Assembly (NCBI RefSeq): GCF_026745355.1
Contig: NC_079205.1
Location: 48,164,527 to 48,228,526 of the forward strand
DNA: 64,000 nt
Reading direction: 5' to 3'
Source: Beta vulgaris subsp. vulgaris
Lineage: Eukaryota; Streptophyta; Magnoliopsida; Caryophyllales; Amaranthaceae
Shown here: positions 46,457-58,800 of the stretch, piece by piece
Numbering within the stretch: the stretch's first letter is position 1
How the letters are laid out: each line of letters begins with the position of its first letter
The notes under the pieces: generated by a model
The model's input: the letters and a program-made list of their open reading frames with translations, nothing else
Databases searched by the model: none
Told to the model about the DNA's origin: nothing
Program-made: the position numbers and the translations under genes

Positions 46457-46582
46457 AACTAATATACTTCAACGCTTAACTAATATACTTCAGCGTTTAA
46501 CTAATATACTCCAGCGTTTAACTAATATACTCCAGCGATTAACTAATATACTCCAGCGACTAACTAATATACTTCAATGCTT
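46457..46582 (+). repeat. 21-bp minisatellite, six units
   Basis: Six tandem copies of AACTAATATACTTCAGCGYTT with one to three changes each, followed by decayed partial units to about 46650. Confidence 0.92.
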
Positions 46583-46690
46583 AACTAATTCATCCAGAAT
46601 CGATTGAAGGGTAGCATAACTAATAGGTGCAAGCGCTTAACTAATTATACTGTTGGTTTGATGCACGCGCGTGATGTCAGCATGACATCA

Positions 46691-46722
46691 ACGGTCTCAC
46701 ATTAACACTAACGTGAGACCGT
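46691..46722. repeat. Hairpin, copy 2
   Basis: Arms of 14 bases (ACGGTCTCACATTA / TAACGTGAGACCGT, one mismatch) around ACAC. It is about 160 bp upstream of the DUF2358 start codon. Confidence 0.9.
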
Positions 46723-46879
46723 CCCTCCAAAAACGGACTCATCAAATACTCATAAAATTTCTAAGTAACATTTTGACCTTATCCAACCTCTACCCGGTAC
46801 TTAAAACCTCATCCATTCAAATTCTTTCTAATGTGGCTTTCAGGTGCTTTCCCATCATTTCTTCAACTATCTAACGGAT

Positions 46880-49800
46880 ATGGCGGGAATTTGCTCCTCC
46901 GCCGTCATTACTTCAACAACCTACTACTCCAAAGTAAAATAATCAAATCTCATTTGTTCAAATTCAAACCCTTTGCAACGTATTTTTTTTCGCTCTTGCC
47001 GAATTTTATTTCTGATCTTTAAATTGCCAAATTTTGCAGATCACCAATACCACTAGATGCTGTTCAAACCCTTCAACTAATCGCATATCAAAAAAACAAA
47101 CACCAAAACTCCTCAAATTTGCTGTTAATGGAGTCACCGAATTCCTTAGGATTTTTTCTTTTGTCGGTAATACTAACAGGTTTCTTTTCTTTCTATAATT
47201 TCAGGTTGATTGAGAATTTAGGGTTTTCATTTTTTTTTGTGTTTTTTTTTGTTTTCTTTAATGATAAGTTTGTTGATAATTTTTTAATTTTGTAGAATGG
47301 ATATGGTGGAATCTAAAGAGGAAGAGGAGTTATTGGTTTATGGGGTTGATGATATATTGGCTATACTCAAGTCTGATTATGAAAATGCTTATTTTGTTAC
47401 AGGTGAATTCTTGCTTTTTCTTTGATATTGCAATTCATGAAAAATTGTCATTATTGTTATGAATATTGATTCAGGAAAGTTATCCTGGGAATGCTGAATT
47501 ATATGCGAAACGAGAATTGTTGCAAATTTTGTAGTGTCGTTTAATACACTAGCAAATTTGTGATATACAGAAGATTTTATAGTAATCATGTATGGTGTTA
47601 TTTTGCTCTTGAAAGTATTGTTATGCGGACTTTTGATGGGATTATCGTAATATAGTTGTTGAGTAGACTACGTGCACGGTATCTTAACCTGTCCGCAAGC
47701 AGCGACTGGTGCAAGATTTCTATCTAGGGGTATCATAACACCGAAGAAATCTAATGGTATAAAAACTCAAAAGTTGCTAAATAATTTGTAAAATTGCAAT
47801 AACTATTTAGGAACGCGCATTTGCAAGTCCCGGACTGTTCCAAAAATAATATATACTCCATCTATTTCATTAAAGGTTTACTCAGTTTCATTTGTAATGT
47901 GTTTCACAAATAATTATTCATTTCACTCATTCTATTTGGGGACATGAAGCCCACCATAACGTTTTGCTTTACTACTCTCATCTCCTTACTTTGAAGTAAT
48001 TGTTTATCTTTAAGCCCACATTTTCAAAATCAGGGGTAGCACTGGTACCGCTTGCATCCTCCGTCACTGCCCACAAAGCCACAACCTGGTCTGTTTTTTT
48101 GTTAAGGTAGGGTGGGACCTACAATGAGGTCTGAGTTTCTCTTCAGAAACTTTAAACTTTTTACATATGCTTGACCATTCAGATGCTCCTAAGTGATACT
48201 TTGCATATCTATACGTAGAGATGATTTATGTGCCTCAACCGTCTTTCACATGTCTGCAACTGAATAATGGTTGCCTCTTGTACTGATCATTGATGATATA
48301 ATTAGATTTCTTAGACTCACACCAACAAGCACGCATGAGATTTGAGAACAATGTACGGTGAATGCAGGGATTTTTACCTCTTCAATCTATGCTGAGGACT
48401 GTCTTTTTGAAGATCCAACCATTAATTTCCGTGGTAATAATGGGCTCTACAATCTCTGGTACTAGATGGTTTATGTATATAACACTTTGTCACTATTGTA
48501 TTTGACTTTTGCTACAAGCTATCTATATTTCTCCACAGTTTGTGATGTCATTACCTTAAGGCTTCTGTTTTTGGGGGATTCTCTTGGACCCTCGCTTAGC
48601 TATGTTATCAATAATTGAATATTGGAGTCATATTCAAGTAGATATCGTACATATTCATACTGTCATACTGAAAGCCCAACTTTGTGTAGTTTAAACTTTT
48701 CGACAAGGGAACAATGGTTAAATATGGACATGGTTGCAGGAAAAACTTAAATGTATAAGCATGAAACTAACTTAATTAGGATAATAGAGGACAAAGCCCA
48801 TATAATACAACTTGGTTTAAGGTCTAATTATGTTGTTGAAGCCGTTTAGACCGATACTTATCTCTGACCCAAGTTCCCTGAGTCAAAGTTCTCAGACGAG
48901 AGATTCACAAGGGGATCACCTCACCTTTACTGCTTGAACAGTAGGTTTACTGCATTTAGGTATATATCACACCCCTATACTTCTCTTCTCTGTTTCTTCA
49001 CCCTATCTTTCCCATCTTATCTTGTGGTCTTAGCAGCATGAAGTTTTTAGTTGGAAGTTCAAGTCTCAGGAATGGTTTATATTTACCCCTGTCCTTGCCA
49101 GGTCGTGTCAATGCAATAACTTAGTGAACTACTTTTCGCCAGCAAATTGGTTAGTGGATTAAAAATTTATTGGTACATTTGATTTAGGCCATGGTAATAC
49201 AAAGTTGAAGTTGTTCCTTCTGTAAAAAATGGACTAGATGATTCGAATTTTGACGTACCAAATTGCTCTTTTCTTGCATTATGAAGCAGGTTCTGTTTTA
49301 CTTCTGATTGTATATCTTTGGCCATCGTTTTTGGAGTGAGGGGCTCATAGGTTTTACATGACTAGTACCTTTGATGATATGAAACTGGTGCACCATTAAG
49401 TCTCTAGTTCAAATAAACTGACTTTTTCACGATTTGTGGATCAGGAAGAGATTTGTATTCACGTAATTTGAAATTGCTGGTACCGTTTTTTGAGCAACCC
49501 TCTATTGTGCTCAAAAGCATTGAAAAGGTAATTACTGTCATTTTGGTACTTATGTTTACGTAAATATATTCATTTTCTGTCTCTTGGTTGCACCTATTTT
49601 TAAGCAAACCTTGCTTGTACTAAAGAAAGTTCGAAAATAATTTAGGCACTTCCTGTTTATGTATAGACCTTTGTCTAATAGAAGTCTAATGAGGATTGAA
49701 ACCTTTTACATTTTGTTGACTATTGATTAACCGTATACTAAATTTCTTTCTGTATTTGCCCGGTCTCTTTAGTCTTGACTACATTCTCTGTGTCACCCCA

Positions 49801-52800
49801 CTCTCACCTTCAGTCTTCACTCATGTTTAGATAGTGCACTGCAAAGGCTTACTAATTCATGTACGCACTAATTTTGAAAATATAGTGTCCCAAATATTAA
49901 GATTCAGTTCCTGATGCAGCCTAGTTGACACAAATTTCATAAGACTGAGTTCTCAAACTCCAAAATTGGGATCTGAAACTGAAAGCCAGATCCATATACA
50001 TAGCAAAAGCATCGGAGAAAGAAATATTTTGGTTTGAGTCAAAACCTCACATCATTGCTTTCCTATTTGATGGAAAGCCTGGATGAACCTGTGAAGGCCT
50101 GACTTCAATGATTTGCAAAGTCAGAAAGTAAATGGTTTTTATCTCCCTCTTTTCTTTTTTTCTTTTTCCTATGCTACAATTTATGAAATTTAAATCTTGG
50201 CTATTGATCTTCAAACTAGACTATTTCATTGCTGAAGCATCTGTGTACTTAGCGTCCATTATATGCCAAAAGAAACAGAAACGGGCAAAGAAAATATTAC
50301 TCCTAAAAGACTTCAATTGTTTGGAAAATGAAAACCCTCACTATTTCCTTTATTACTTATTGCTTGGTGATTATATAATACACTGTGTTTGGGCCCATTA
50401 AATCCCTCCAAGGAAATCATGCCACGTGGCACCGCCACCTAAGGATCGTGGGTCCCACCAGAATCATCCAATGAAAGGGTATCACCAATCCCAAGTGAGC
50501 TGTCAGTCCAGCACACCACTTTATGGAAATTCTCACCACTATAAATACCTCTTGTCCCATCAATGCAAAGGTATTGAATACTCACCTAACTAACTTGAGC
50601 TTCTCACTCTAGATTCTCTCTCTACCTCAATCATCAACTGACTTGAGCGTCGGAGGGGCGATCCCGGAACAACCCCCGGGGTAGTTTTTCTGTGTTTTGC
50701 AGGTTTCCGGTGAACTGATAACCAGCCCAACTCGGACCTAAGGACTTGTTCAGCACAGATCATTAACCTTAATTTCTAGACAGAAACAGTTTGGCGCCGT
50801 CTGTGGGGACAGTACAAAAAGTTACTTCGCCACCATTTCGAAAGATTCTCTTGCTACTCAGGACTTAATCTCAGTGCTAGTCAGCCATGGCACCTTCCAA
50901 GAACGCCCGTAACAGATCTACCCAACCTCAACAAACTGAGAGGGAACCCTCACCCCAACCAAGGAGGTCAGCACGAACTAGATCCCCATCGGTTCATACA
51001 CTGGACCCTAACCTGGAGCTCTCTCAGGAACTTCAGCCTTCTCCCTCTCGGGAAATACAACGCGCTGACCCCAACCTCTACTCACAGCTGACATTGCACT
51101 CATAGCAGCTCAGCTGCAACAAACCTTGCAACAAAGCATTATGCAGATGCTGACCACTCTCCAGCAAGGGCAAGGGCATAACCAGCTCAACCTCCAGCAA
51201 CGTGAGGACAATATCCAGAGGCCCTCTCATAGGGAAGAGCGAAACCCTCGCTCCCTTCTGACCAGCCTAACCGGCAAAGGTCAGCTGCTAAGGAGAGAAC
51301 TCAGTCTCAAAGGCCCCCTCTCGGCAAGATGAGCGCCCCCTGCGGGCGAGAGGTCGGCCCTCGGGAAGCAGCTCTCCGGAGGGAGGAGACCCATGTCTCC
51401 AGATCGCCAAGGGGAAATCCTGGCCGCAAACCGGAAGACGCTCGAATATCCTCAACGAGAAACGCCGCAGTCAGGGATATGATGCTCGTCAGTTCCTGGA
51501 TCGTAAGGCTGCTCAGCGCGAGGGGCACGGTGACTCCGCTCAGTCCAAACCGCTAAAGCTCGGCAACGGGAGTCTCAAGTTCATGACCCCGTTCAGCCGA
51601 GAAATCATTGACACCCCTACCCAGGGGAAAGTCAAAACGCCACTTATTGAACCATTCGCGGGCCTAACCGACCCGGAAGATCATATGGCCACGTATAAGG
51701 CCCAGATGAGTGTGCAGACCAGCTGCGAGGCCACATGGTGTCGGTTCTTCCCTACCACACTGAAAGGTCTCGCGCTAAATTGGTTTCAAGAATTGCCGGC
51801 CGGAATCATCACCGACTTCACCGTACTCGAGGATATGTTTACCCATCAGTTCGTGGCCGGAAAGAGGCAAAAGAAAACTAGCTTGCACCTCATGGGGGTC
51901 AAGCAAGAGAAGAACGAAAGTCTTGCCGACTACATAAAAAGATTCAATGAGGAGTCCCTGAAAGTTTCCGACCTACAAGATGCTGTGGCCTTTGCTGCTC
52001 TCATGTCCGGATTACAACCTGGCCGGCTAAGATGGACATTGGCTGAAAGTGAGGTCAAAACCTTCTCAGAGGCCATGGCAAAGGCTCAAAGATTTCCAAG
52101 CGGCGGATATTTGCCGCCACTCGGAAGAGGGAGAGAGAAGAGAAGGAAGAAGGAAATAACCGGGATCAGTCCAAACAGCAGAAAACGGGCGGTAGGTCGG
52201 ATAGGTTCACTGATCATGGAAACGACCCTCGTTTCAATAAAAACAGAAGGGAAATATACCTGGACATCAAGCACAAGTCCATGCTGCCCAATCCCCAACC
52301 CATCCGGACCTCAGCTTACCGGAGGGACAAAAGCCAGTGGTGCGAGTACCACCGGGAATGTGGTCATACCACAAAAGATTGTAGGGACTGAAGAAAGGGT
52401 TGGACAATCTAGCTGACCAGGGGAAGCTGAACCGCTACCTCAAGCACACGAGTGAAGAGAAGGGGAAGCAGAAGGTCGGTCAGTCCAATAGTGGGGACAC
52501 TGAAGGCTACATTGGGGTCATCTCGGGTGGCTTCGCTTCGGGAGGCCTAACCGGCCGAGCCAGGAAAGCTCATCTCCAAAACCTCAAGCACCAAGTACTT
52601 GAGGTCAAACCAAGCCGGTCGGACTGTCCTGTGATGACCTTCGGGGAATCCAGTCGACCAGTCAGCGTACCCACATGATGACCCCTGGTCATCGAGCTCA
52701 AGGTAGCCAACTCCCGGGTAAGGCGAGTCTTGGTTGATAGTGGGTCGTCCGCTGACATCATAACTTTAGAGTGCCTGAAAAAGCTGAAATACAGCGAAGA

Positions 52801-55800
52801 GGATGTCATACCACTCGACCAGCCACTCATAGGCTTCGGGGGTAACTCGGTACAACCCGTGGGATCGATAAAGCTCCCTACTCGGATGGGAGAGAAAGGC
52901 AAAGGCAGAAGCCTACCGATCGACTTTCTAGTGGTCGACATCCCCTCCCATACAACATAATAATGGGCGACCCACTCTGAACAAAACAAAAGCTGCTATC
53001 TCCACGTACCAACTCCTCATGCAGTTCGAAACAGATGAGGGGAAGGTCGGAAAAATTCAGGGAGATCAGCAGGCTGGACGAGAATGCTATGTTAATAGCT
53101 TAAAGAGCAGAACTGAGATCGACGTCCAAGAGGACTCGAAGAAGAGGAAAAGGGAAGAAAGTTCACCAAGGAACTTGGGGGTGTACATAACAGAAAACCC
53201 CAAAAGCAGTACGAACGACCTCAGCCAGCTGAGGAAGACGAAGAAGTAGAGATCGGGACAGAACCCGGTCGGACTGTAAGAGTGGGCAAGGCCCTAAACC
53301 CAGAAACAAGAGCACAAGTAGTGCAAGTGCTCAGGGAATACCAGGACGTGTTCGCCTATGAGGCCTCAGAGATGCCGGGCTTGACCCCAAAATTATGTGT
53401 CATGAGCTGAACATTAAGAGGGATACAAGCCAGTCAAGCAAAAGCTAAGGCATCAAGGTCCGGAAGGTGCAAAGCTGCCGCAGGGAGGTCAAAAAATGCT
53501 CGAGGCAGGTTCATTGAGGAATGCCAGTACTCGGAATGGCTAGCTAATGTGGTATGGTGAAAAAGCCGAGGGGGCTTGGCGCATGTGCGTGGATTTACAG
53601 ACCTGAACAAGGCCTGTCCGAAAGACAACCATCCTCTGCCCAAAATAGACAGGTTAGTCGATTCGACAGCTGGTCATGCCCTTCTAAGCTTCATGGATGC
53701 TAATGCAGGCTATCACCAAATTCCCATGGCGGAACATGATCGGATTCATACCGCTTTCACCACCCGCAAGGGGTATACTGCTATAAAATGATGCCATTCG
53801 GACTGAAAAACGCCAGAGCCACCTACCAGCGGACAGTTAATAAAATTTTCAGTGATCAGTTGGGTCGGAACATCGAGGTATATGTTGACGACATGATCGT
53901 CAAAAGCAAGGCCCACTCTGATCATCCGACGACCTGAGGGAGACGCGAGCACACTGAGGAAGTATCGTATGATGCTCAATCCTAAAAAGTGCGTCTTCGG
54001 AGTGAAAGGGGGTAAGTGCCTCGGATTTCTGGTAGATGAAAGGGGTATTGAGGCCAACCCCGACAAGATCAAGGCAGTTCTGGAAATGAAATCCCCCGGA
54101 ACGTCAGGGAAGTGCAGCGCCTAACCGGATGTCTAGCTGCCCTGGACGTTCCTATCACGGTCGGCTGATAAGAGCCTATTCTTTTTCAAGGCCCTTAAGA
54201 GAAAAAGATTCGCTGGGACGAAGAAGCTGAGAAGCCTTCGCCTCCCTCAAACTTCATCTATCAACTCTTCCCAAGCTCATGTCCCCCTTGCCGGGGGAAA
54301 CATTGTTTGTGTACTTGGCCGTATCGAATACGCCCTAAGTGCTGTTCTTGTTGCCGAAAGGGAAGGGACGCAGCACCCGGTCTACTTCATAAGCCATGCC
54401 TTCCGAGGGGCAGAAGCGAAATATAGTGAGGTGGAGAAGATGGTCTTCGCCCTCGTCATGGCAAGCAGAAAGCTGAAACCATACTTCCAAGCCCATCAAA
54501 TCAAGGTCCTTACCGGACAGCCTCTCCGCAAGGTCATAGAAAGCAGGAACCACTCCAGTCGGATGACTGATTGGGCTGACCAGTTGGCTGATTTCGGCCT
54601 GGAATATGAGCCCAGAAGGGCCATCAAAGCTCAAGCCTTGGCGGACTTCATAACTGAATGCACAACTCGGCCCCCGGTCGGCCAGAATGAAGAGTGGGAG
54701 CTATACGTGGATGGCTCTTCCACCAAGTCAGGATGTGGGGCGGGGCTAGTGCTTAAGCCCCCGGTCGGAGAAAAAATGGAGTATGCAATCAAATTCGAGT
54801 TCCTGGGGTCGAACAATGAAGCGGAATATGAGGCACTCATCCTCGGACTTCAGCTGTGCATTCTTGCAGGAGCCACGGCCATTGAGGCCCGATCAGACTC
54901 ACAGCTTATAGTGGTCAGGTCTCCGGGAGTACGAGGCCAAGGAGGACAATATGAGGATGTATCTGGCTAAGGCACAAGAGTCCATCAAAAAACTCTCCCA
55001 TTTCCGTATCAGCCACATACCCAGGTCGGAGAATCAGCAAGCCGACGCTCTGGCTCGTATGGCTAGTTCAGCAGAGGGGTCAGCCCCTCGGACTATCATG
55101 TGGGAGGTGCTTCGCCAGCCCAGCATCAAGCCAAAGAACAGCTGATTCTAGACGAACGGCCACTTGGATGGATGAGGTGGTCGGATACTTAAGGGATGGA
55201 GTCCTCCCAACAGATGTCAAAGAAGCCGAAAGGATCAAGCACCGAGCAGGTTGGTTCTTATGGCATGACGAGCAGCTCTACAAGAAGTCATACACGCACC
55301 CATTGCTGAAATGCGTAACCCCTGAAGAGGGAAATTACATCCTAAGGGAAATACACCAAGGGGCGTGTAGTAGCCATCAAGGGGGGAGAACCATAGCAGG
55401 AAAAGCTCTAAGGGCTGGGTATTACTGGCCTACCCTCAAGGCAGATGCACAAGAATTGGTTAAGAGATGTCCATCTTGCCAAATCCATTCGGATATTCCC
55501 AGATCCCCGCTACCCCCCTCATCCCATTCAAGCAGTTTACCATTTGACAAATGGGGCATGGACCTCTCGGCCCGTTCCCACCAGTCGGGTCAGCGGAAGT
55601 TCTTGATAGTTGCCATAGACTATTTCACCAAGTGGACTGAAGCCGAACCCCTTGCCTCCATCACTGACAAACAAGTGCAAGCCTTCATTTGAGGACATAA
55701 TCACAAGGTTTGGAGTTCCCCGAGCCCTGGTCTCGGACAATGGTCGGCAATTTAATAGTGGACCAACTCGGGAATATTGTGCCCGTTTTGGGATACAGAC

Positions 55801-58800
55801 CAGGTTCTCCGCCGTGTCCCGACCACAAACTAACGGCCAAGCCGAAGCGGCCAATAAAATAGTGCTCAAGGGGATCAAAAAATCACTTGACGCAGCGAAA
55901 GGGGCTTGGGTGGACGACCTACCTGGAGTCTTGTGGTCTGCTCGGACAACGGTAAAGGAAGCAACAGGACACTCCCCGTTCGGACTGGTCTATGGTAGTG
56001 AGGCAGTACTGCCCGTAGAGGTCGGTATCCCATCGCCTCGGATCACCTTTTATGACTTCGAGCAAAATGAAGAAGAAAGCCTGTCAATCTCGACCTGCTG
56101 CCAGAAACAAGGGGCAACTCATTGTTAAGGTCGATCCGCTACAAGCAAAGAGTCACTCGGCAGTTCAATCGTCGAGTCAAGTCAAGGCCGATCCAGCTCG
56201 GAGATTGGGTGGTCAGGAAAGTCGAAGCTACGGGCTATCACATCTGAAAGGCAAGCTAGGGGCCAACTGGGATGGTCCTTACAAGGTAACCAAGTCATCA
56301 AGCCTGGTACATTTCAGCTCGAGAATCCTGAAGGCATACCACTTGCTCGGCCATGGAATCTAGACAACCTAAAGAAATACTATGTATAGTCAATTGCAAT
56401 TAGGGGCATATAGCCGAGATACTGGCCAGACGTGGCATGTAGTCACTCGGTTTGTAAGACTTAACCAGTCAATCTTCTAAGTTAATAAAAAGACTTAACC
56501 AGTCATTTCAATTTTCGAATTAAACTTAACCAGTTTAAGTGCTCGAATTTAGTCCGACAACTATATTCTTCGAAACTTAACCAGTTTCAACCAAGTTGTT
56601 CGAGTTAAATCCGACCAGCATTATCAAGCAAAAACTTAACCAGTTCGAGAATCTATACTTGAAGCAAAAATTGCAATGACAATAATAAAAGGTGCTCGGA
56701 TAAAATAAAAGAGACTTTCATTAAATTAGAAAAATATTACATCCTAAAACCTTGGTACTACCAAGGTAAACAAAAAGAAAAACAATACAAGTCAAACAAA
56801 GCCTAAGCTACAGGGGGTCGGTCTGATCATGTAGTACTCCTATGCTCCTCAGACCTGGCCACCCCTTGGCCTTGATCTCCTCAGCTGCCTCCGCATCCTC
56901 ATCATCATCATCGTCATCATCCGAGAGGCCAATATGCAGTTCCGAGAGGATGGCCTGATCCTCCTCCTTCAGAAGAGCTTCGTAGCTCCCCATGACCTCG
57001 GACCAAGGAAGAGAGGATGCGATCTCTCAGGGCCGCTTTCATCCTCTTAAGGGCGCCATCTACCCCCATCTGTTGGGCGGTAGATCCGACCTCGTTGAAA
57101 ATAATTCGCAGGCTTTGGTCTCCTTCCAGCCAGCGAACCACTCATCTTCGGATTTCGAGGCCTTTTCCAGCTCGGCCAACTTGAATTGCAGATCAGTGAT
57201 TTTGGTCTGCGCTTCCGCTACCTGGGCCTCGGCAGCAACCTTGGCGATCACAGCCTCATCCTTTTCCTTGATGAGTTTCCGCTTGGCCTCATCCCATTGC
57301 GCCCGCTCAGCCTTGAAATCATCCTGATCCCGGGCGATACATCTCTTGGCGTGGGCGAGATCCGCCTCGGCTACCCTCTGAGCCTGCTCGGCGGCGTGGA
57401 GCGCAGTGAAGTGTTTCTTGCCCTTGGCTTCCAAGTCAGAAACCTTCTCGGCCAAATGGCCTTGTTCCTGGCCACATTGACCAGCCGAGCGGAGAACTAA
57501 ATAACAAAACAAATGGTCAGTGTAAAAACTAAGCAAAGTTCACAAAGCAGCCGAAGATAACTCACCTCAGCCCAACTGCGAAACAAGTCATTGGTCTCCT
57601 CCGGACCACTGGTCTGAGCGATGTACTCCCGGTCGGAAGCGCTGTACAGGCACTCAACAGCGTTGGTCCAGCGAGTGTCGAGTCCTTGGGCATCCAGTTC
57701 GCCAAAAGGCCTAGCTAGGGCAAGGCTAAGCTCCTCCGGGTCGTCATGGGGGCCGCGAGCGGCCGGCGATACTGAGGACTCTGAACAGGTCGGAAATCCT
57801 CCGAGTGGACAGAAATATGAGTCCCCTCGGATTTCTCCACCCGGTCCTCAGGTCGGGGACTATTGACTTCAACGGACTTGGCTTTTTTAGCTTTTTCATC
57901 CTGAGCCTTGGCCAGCGCCTTCTCGGACTTGGCCACCTTTGCGGATCCCGCTCCTTCCTTTTCTTCGAAGCCTTGGGCTTCGACGGATCCTGCAAAGTTT
58001 CAAGATCAGCTCGGAACTAGCAAGAAAGATACTCGGCCAAACCCGAGACATACCTTTGGAGGGTTGGGGACTCCGATCTTTTTTGCCTTCAACTCAGCCT
58101 TAAGTGGGCCGCCCTCATTGCCGCATAATTCAACTTCTCGGCCATTTCGGGATCGGATTCGAGGAGACGTGTCAAAGAGCAAGCTGCAAAAACAACCAAA
58201 TATGAGAAATTGCAAGTACAAACAAAAACAAGTTAAACAACCCCCTCGGCCGATTACCCCTGGGAAATGTCCGGCTTAGTCCGACCGCCGACAGCAAGTG
58301 CTCGCTCTTGAACAAGCGGCAGCTCGGTATCCAGTTGCTGGCAACATAAACCTCCCCCCCTTGAACTATTTGGGCCTCGGTTTGTAAGTAAATAGCCGCA
58401 ATGGCTTCCTCCTCGGACATCTTCGGAACCCTAAAGTTAAGCTCGTGGTTGGGTTCGACATCCGGTCGGACTGTAGGGATCCCCAGTCCCCTCCGAAAAA
58501 GAGAAGGCAAACTCTCTTCTAAACCCTTTCTGAGAAGTGGGCAAGTCAAGCACCACCTTGTAGCCCTGTCGGGCTTGAAAATACCACCACCTGGTCCATT
58601 GTCCCCAGCCGACATCTCGACCAGCTTAAACATATTACGCCATAGTCTGATGGTTGGTCGGACGCTCAGCATAGCACATACTGTCTGAACAGCAACAATA
58701 CTTCCCCAAGAGTTCGGAGAAATTTGACTCATGCACAGATTGTAGGCGTTGAGGAGTTCCTTCACAAAGGAAGTCAATGGAAACCGGAGCCCCATCTCCA

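Larger units (their letters stand above)
45773..46722. mobile_element. Candidate gene-capturing element bracketed by matching hairpins
   Basis: Two nearly identical hairpins (GTCTCACRTTAACACTAACGTGAGAC) bound a 950-bp segment with a PPR-gene fragment and a 21-bp minisatellite. An AGTC(T/C)GTTTTT block follows the left hairpin, and its inverse lies outside the right one. I see no convincing target duplication, so the element class is open: it may be a Pack-MULE-like capture or two separate copies of a hairpin repeat. Confidence 0.35.

Noticed and set aside
52400..52678. Separate small gene after gag
   Set aside because: It is the gag C-terminal/protease linker in another frame after a frameshift.
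57186..57500. Plus-strand open frame in the Tat element's 3' part
   Set aside because: Shadow of the antisense coiled-coil exon, which has the coding character.
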